Positions 62,501 to 64,000 of a stretch of DNA of 64,000 nt are shown here, piece after piece (the first letter of the stretch is position 1; every line of letters begins with the position of its first letter). Source of the DNA: Neodontobutis hainanensis (Eukaryota; Chordata; Actinopteri; Gobiiformes; Odontobutidae); assembly GCA_024349245.1 (NCBI GenBank), contig JALDNG010000081.1, positions 882,001 through 946,000 of the forward strand. Reading direction: 5' to 3'. The notes under the pieces were generated by a model, which saw only the letters and a program-made list of their open reading frames with translations, searched no databases and was not told where the DNA came from. A program made the position numbers and the translations under genes.

Positions 62501-63421
62501 CCTGAGGTGGTAATGTGTGAATTGGTTGATCGACACTGCTTTGAATGTGTTAAATATTATGATTCAGAACAATTTAGAGTATCTTGTAATTGTACTGATT
62601 TTAAAAGTTAGTATTTAAAAAGCTGCAGGTCTTGCTGCTGAAGTAGTTTGGTGAAATATGGAGGTGTATTTTTAGCTATGTTTGATCATAGTAGCATAAA
62701 CAGTAGACATGCCCTGTGCTTTTTATCTACTTTTCTGTATGATCTTACCTGTAATTGCACTGCTGTGGTCAATTCCTGCTACCCAAGACAAGCAAATATT
62801 TCTTGGTCCTTGCAGTTCAGAAATCTTTAAATGAATGGGGGCATCAGGGACATCTGCCAAACAGAAGAAATGAGAATGCTTCTAACATGACATAACCTCT
62901 AATTAACAGTATGTTCATTTTGGACCTGCTTTATTTGATGATCCTTACCTAATACTGTCATAAGAGCGGTGGCATTGTCCATATCAAGGCTTGTTCTGGC
63001 GATGCATGTGTATAGTCCTTGGTCACTCAGGTTCACATTCATAATTTGTAGCATCCCACTGACCACAGAGTATCTGAAAACATGGGAACAATATACACAA
63101 CGTTATACATTCCAGACTATACAAGCCTTTATGCTCAAGGCACAGCACAACATTCCCCAGCCTTGAAAGCCTGGTCATTGCATTCATTAGCACAAGAAGC
63201 TGGGATGTTTTTTGAATATATTTGAAAAATCAATGAAAAGACTCAAACGAATGCCACCTACTTTTCTTCAAAGTGGAGTGGGATCTTCTCATCATCCTTC
63301 ATCCATGTCACCTCAAAGCTGCTCTGGAGGCTTTTATCAAACTCGGTCTGGCACTTTAACTGAGCTGCTGTTCCACTGACAACCTGGATGTCCTGAGGTG
63401 GGTTCACGATTTTTGTCTGAT
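41368..63421 (-). CDS. chl1: chl1, neural cell adhesion molecule L1-like protein (3' half, 15 exons, 5'-partial)
   Basis: Type I membrane adhesion molecule of the L1 family, which acts at neuronal surfaces in neurite growth, guidance and synaptic function. Joined exons give 733 residues (numbered from the first full codon): Ig6 at 1-95 (Cys23, Trp39, Cys76), FN3-1 to FN3-5 at about 95-197, 197-295, 295-402, 402-504 and 504-595, a transmembrane helix at about 609-629, and a cytoplasmic tail at 630-733. The tail has VKEKEDLHPD (639-648), EYS-DSEEKPLKGS (661-673) and FIGEY (709-713). The first two match CHL1 better than L1CAM, NrCAM or neurofascin. The HPD triplet, reported in mammalian CHL1 to recruit Hsc70, is kept at 646-648. 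Exon coordinates are 63421-63262, 63073-62949, 62853-62749, 62039-61839, 61412-61342, 61243-61021, 59681-59566, 58686-58482, 57943-57821, 54910-54728, 49516-49403, 48801-48643, 48327-48196, 46241-46169 and 41581-41368. All introns are GT-AG and frame-consistent. The start codon and Ig1-5 lie outside. chl1a versus chl1b is not resolved. Confidence 0.94.
41582..46168 (-). other. chl1: chl1 last intron (4.6 kb)
   Basis: No exon-like frame with family similarity was found. The stretch 42,160-42,560 is repeat-free with balanced composition and may be conserved non-coding DNA, but this cannot be judged from one genome. A purine-rich tract (A/G runs) lies at 44,036-44,085 and a short GT run near 44,418. 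Short open frames on both strands at 42,247-42,692 overlap each other and have no domains. Confidence 0.6.
46169..46241 (-). CDS. chl1: chl1 exon: cytoplasmic tail, HPD-containing segment
   Basis: Encodes VKEKEDLHPDVESQ and GMNDDTFCEYS, residues 639-663. This segment discriminates CHL1: human CHL1 has a near-identical VKEKEDLHPD run and an ETFGEYS end. The HPD triplet is present. The acceptor is TTCCTGCAG|TGAAAG and the donor is TACAG|GTGAGA, leaving in phase 2. No RSLE-type mini-exon was recognised in the 4.6-kb intron that follows. Confidence 0.94.
46659..46704. repeat. Short palindrome / hairpin in chl1 intron
   Basis: Two 22-nt arms pair with a single mismatch across a 2-nt spacer (CT at 46,681-46,682). 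The left arm runs TTTTGACCCACTGGAAAGTA and the right arm mirrors it as ACTTTCTAGTGGGTCAAAA. The loop is too short for a microRNA precursor. It could be a cruciform-forming palindrome or a transposon relic. Confidence 0.85.
48148..48195 (-). CDS. Optional 48-bp extension of the transmembrane exon (alternative 5' splice site)
   Basis: If the downstream donor CAAG|GTCAGT is used instead of CAG|GTACGC, the transmembrane exon grows by exactly 48 bp. The 16 residues GTPQQAQRQDMLSMEQ are then inserted between KYA and VKEKED without a frame change. The second donor fits the consensus at least as well as the first. The insertion falls in the juxtamembrane region that binds ERM-type adaptors in L1-family tails. 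Use in transcripts is unproven. Confidence 0.4.
48196..48327 (-). CDS. chl1: chl1 exon: transmembrane segment and start of cytoplasmic tail
   Basis: Encodes a short extracellular stalk (GVASLQRDSNTRGW), a hydrophobic helix LIGTMCAVALLTLIALIACF and the stop-transfer run VRKNKGGKYA. The acceptor is TGTCTTTAG|GTGTGG. The donor used here is TATGCAG|GTACGC, because it reproduces the GGKY-x-VKEKED junction seen in vertebrate CHL1. A second in-frame donor, GAGCAAG|GTCAGT, ends the exon at 48148 instead. Confidence 0.93.
48643..48801 (-). CDS. chl1: chl1 exon: second part of FN3 domain 5
   Basis: Encodes residues 542-595: RDGIWQISAVNSSQTFHLID, GLKPGTLYTVRLMAKRL and DNASIYEDVFQTEVKG. The GL-x-PGT-x-Y-VR core is the FN3 tyrosine corner, and two sequons (NSS and NAS) are visible. 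The acceptor is GCTGTGTAG|GTGATG and the donor is GAAAG|GTGAGA, in phase 1. Confidence 0.92.
49403..49516 (-). CDS. chl1: chl1 exon: first part of FN3 domain 5
   Basis: Encodes VPALFNISSYVSDTYAKISW and LELYVAHMDN, residues 504-542. This is the N-terminal half of a fifth FN3 domain, with the conserved Trp in KISW. One NIS sequon is visible. The acceptor is CTTTATCAG|TTCCAG and the donor is AACC|GTAAGC, in phase 1. As I recall it, mammalian CHL1 lacks most of this half-domain. Confidence 0.9.
49919..49981 (-). CDS. Candidate 63-bp alternative mini-exon of chl1 (Ser/Thr/Pro linker between FN4 and FN5)
   Basis: The acceptor TTTCATTTCAG|GCCACA and donor CTTTAG|GTACAG bound 63 bp that stay open in the phase-1 frame and preserve phase 1. 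The peptide includes GHNCSHSFPSSTPANSTHLP, with two N-glycosylation sequons (NCS and NST) and many Ser, Thr and Pro. Neurofascin has an alternatively spliced Pro/Ala/Thr-rich segment at the same place between FN4 and FN5. It may be alternative or constitutive. No transcript evidence is available here. Confidence 0.55.
   Translation of the reverse strand, partial: ATTALTLFPALPLPTPLIFL
50523..50564 (-). CDS. Candidate 42-bp alternative mini-exon of chl1 (FN4-FN5 linker)
   Basis: A strong pyrimidine-rich acceptor (TTTATCCCTCAG) precedes 42 bp that end at GAGCA|GTATGT. In phase 1 the segment reads EDLSQTPAVASVQS with no stop and preserves phase 1 on both sides, so it could be included or skipped without shifting frame. 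Its Ala/Pro/Ser/Thr/Val content suits an extended linker. This is inference from splice signals only, with no transcript evidence. Confidence 0.4.
54728..54910 (-). CDS. chl1: chl1 exon: second part of FN3 domain 4
   Basis: Encodes residues 443-504: INETTLEVVDSQEMNIPG, TQWQLQGLKEGSLYRFHL and SACTRVGCGPPQAQETNT. The ACT-x-x-GCG pair of cysteines is typical of CHL1/L1 FN3-4. The acceptor is CTTCATAG|TTAATG and the donor is GGAAG|GTGAGG, in phase 1. It is followed by the largest visible intron (5.2 kb), which contains two candidate mini-exons. Confidence 0.93.
56068..56118 (-). mobile_element. Degenerate tRNA-derived SINE head
   Basis: The plus sequence CCAACTTTACGGCTATAGGA followed by CGACCAGTCTACCACCTGAG is a decayed match to the reverse complement of the head of the SINE at 6,793-7,003 (CCTTCCGGTTGAAGGACGAC, CGCTCTACCCACTGAGC). 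No body or tail is preserved. Confidence 0.5.
56990..57056 (+). mobile_element. 3' tail of a teleost non-LTR/SINE-type repeat
   Basis: The sequence GGCCAAGACCCTCTTGCAAA, then GAGATTTTTTTATCTCAGTG and GGATAAATAAAGG, resembles the common fish tail 'AAGAGA...ATCTCA(A/G)TGGGAC...CTGGTTAAATAAAGG'. Only the tail is recognisable. It sits in the FN4 intron of chl1, opposite to the gene's orientation. Confidence 0.6.
57821..57943 (-). CDS. chl1: chl1 exon: first part of FN3 domain 4
   Basis: Encodes VPEQVPILTT, LLLVWGPPSE and GILTGYLLQYYL, residues 402-443. The donor is CCTCA|GTAGGT. It was chosen because it keeps phase 1 and joins QYYL to INETTLEV, matching the CHL1 family pattern. Reading through gives a short tail ending in a stop at 57732, which is interpreted as intron. 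Confidence 0.9.
58482..58686 (-). CDS. chl1: chl1 exon: second part of FN3 domain 3
   Basis: Encodes residues 334-402. It begins VHWLRKRSLL and continues through LSFPGKRNQAFVPGLKPFSEY and VNVFNKKGNGPKSDP to TFTTPEG, a strong FN3 C-terminal half. The acceptor is CCCACAG|GTTCAC and the donor is GGGAG|GTGAGT, leaving in phase 1. Confidence 0.94.
59566..59681 (-). CDS. chl1: chl1 exon: first part of FN3 domain 3
   Basis: Encodes VPTAAPRDVAVEVINTT, VLRVNWTPVP and RGDLGGYS, residues 295-333. The RGD triplet here lies just before the LGGY turn, where L1 relatives read roughly V-[HR]-G-x-L-[KG]-G-Y, so an integrin role should not be assumed. The acceptor is TTCTTCAG|TTCCTA and the donor is CTCT|GTGAGT, in phase 0. 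Confidence 0.93.
59931..59948. repeat. Poly-A tract in chl1 intron
   Basis: Eighteen consecutive A residues between the FN2 and FN3-3 exons. No retroelement body is recognised upstream of it. Confidence 0.95.
61021..61243 (-). CDS. chl1: chl1 exon: second part of FN3 domain 2
   Basis: Encodes residues 221-295. It contains HNGPGLEYKVSYRRL (the L1-family NGPG-x-Y signature), FVPYEIKIQSRNSHGWGPEP and the terminal YSGED. One NTS sequon is visible. The acceptor is TCACAG|CCGCTG and the donor is GACG|GTAGGT. The intron upstream of it is 98 bp. Confidence 0.94.
61342..61412 (-). CDS. chl1: chl1 exon: first part of FN3 domain 2
   Basis: A 71-bp exon that encodes VPDRNPENIKI through MEISWA, residues 197-220. 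The DRNP-x-NI opening is shared with FN3-2 across the L1 family. The acceptor is TCTAAAG|TGCCTG and the donor is GGCG|GTAAGT, leaving in phase 0. Confidence 0.92.
61839..62039 (-). CDS. chl1: chl1 exon: second half of FN3 domain 1
   Basis: Encodes residues 130-197. It contains FVVEYEES, EPGRWKEL and LNYQFRVYAVNAVGPGPPSE, the tyrosine-corner strand of an FN3 fold, and ends TERHKTPPA. The acceptor is AGTGCAG|AATTCG and the donor is GCTG|GTAGGA. Reading past the donor meets an intronic stop, so the longer open frame to 61678 is intron sequence. Confidence 0.93.
62749..62853 (-). CDS. chl1: chl1 exon: first half of FN3 domain 1
   Basis: Encodes DVPDAPIHLKI and the LSWVAGIDHSSAIT strand with the conserved FN3 Trp, residues 95-130. 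The VPDAP start is the usual opening of the first FN3 domain in the L1 family. The acceptor is TTTGGCAG|ATGTCC and the donor is TTACAG|GTAAGA. Phase is 1 in and 1 out. The upstream intron is only 95 bp. Confidence 0.93.
62949..63073 (-). CDS. chl1: chl1 exon: second half of Ig domain 6
   Basis: Encodes residues 53-95, including the second Ig cysteine in the classical context DQGLYTCIA. Two N-glycosylation sequons are visible (NLS and NAT). The acceptor is TTTTCAG|ATACTC and the donor is TTAG|GTAAGG. It joins exon 63421-63262 in phase 2 and leaves in phase 1, as expected at an Ig/FN3 boundary. Confidence 0.93.
63262..63421 (-). CDS. chl1: chl1 exon: first half of Ig domain 6
   Basis: Encodes residues 1-52 of the visible protein and is entered in phase 2. 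It holds the first disulphide Cys (QLKCQTEF) and the core Trp (VTWMKDDEK) of a C2-type Ig fold. The acceptor is TTTAG before ATCAGACA and the donor is GAAAA|GTAGGT. The upstream exon that supplies the first base of its split codon is not in the window. Confidence 0.9.
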
Positions 63422-64000
63422 CTAAAGATTAGAAGGGCCGGAACAAAAAGAGAAACACATCAGACATGCAATAAAGTGAGTAAAAGCAAGATTGTCAGGT
63501 TACTTAAAAGATGATTATGCTTTTATAATACTTGTATATTCTAGATAGATTTTCTGCTACAATCCTAAATAATGATTCTGAGTTCAATACACAATCCTGA
63601 AAATCTCACACTTAAAATGCAATATAACCACAGTTAAAGCCTCATGTGTTGTAGAATGCAAGCAATAATAAGCATTTACACACATTATACTTCATTACAT
63701 CTCCACACTTTATGAAGTTTATAAAGATATATTTATATTCATGGTCTTTATAATAAGAAAATAATAATACAGCTATGATGCATCAACTATCTATTACACT
63801 GTATATCATCTCGAGTAGCTTGACTGTCACCCTATTCCCTGAAAAAGCTTCGAGACTAAAAATGTTCGCTTTGAGTGAAGTGTTATCAAGTACTGGATAC
63901 AATAAATAGTTGTCAGTTGAAGAAGAGTAAGAATTTCAGCCCCTAACAAAGCAACACTAGAAAAAAAACCTGGATCCATTGTATCCTAAATGAAGAATGG
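63422..64000. other. chl1 upstream intron, no exon seen
   Basis: AT-rich sequence between the Ig6 exon and the window edge. I found no splice-bounded frame resembling Ig5, so the preceding exon lies beyond 64,000. Confidence 0.6.

Overview
The window is vertebrate DNA, almost certainly from a teleost fish. Coding sequence is broken into short exons with GT-AG introns. The non-coding part carries teleost-style interspersed repeats: tRNA-headed SINEs, a decayed non-LTR element, and fragments with the common fish 'GGGTGTACCCCGCC / GGGATAG' tail. CA, GTAT and ATTAG microsatellites are also present.

One real gene is supported. It occupies the right third (about 41.4-63.4 kb, minus strand) and is the 3' half of chl1 (close homolog of L1, L1-family neural cell adhesion molecule). 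Fifteen exons can be placed to the base. Joined, they encode 733 residues after a split first codon: Ig domain 6, five fibronectin type III domains, one transmembrane helix and a 104-residue cytoplasmic tail ending in an ankyrin-type motif (FIGEY). The N-terminus and Ig1-5 lie beyond position 64,000. Splice phases are consistent throughout, and FN3 domains are bounded by phase-1 introns. Assignment to CHL1 rather than L1CAM, NrCAM or neurofascin rests on the cytoplasmic tail (KYA-VKEKEDLHPD, EYS-DSEEKPLKGS). I cannot tell whether this is the chl1a or chl1b copy.

The gene also shows structure beyond the plain exon chain. There are two candidate frame-preserving mini-exons (63 bp and 42 bp) between FN4 and FN5, where neurofascin and NrCAM carry alternatively spliced linkers. 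A second in-frame splice donor 48 bp downstream of the transmembrane exon could add 16 residues next to the membrane.

The left 41 kb has no supportable gene. It lies downstream of chl1 and reads as a gene-poor intergenic region holding repeats, a few possible DNA-transposon remnants, a long inverted repeat near 34.2-34.7 kb, and unremarkable unique sequence. Open reading frames there are short, lack recognisable domains, and are best explained as chance or as transposon fragments. No RNA gene, CRISPR array or bacterial-type feature was seen, and no wholly new system was found.
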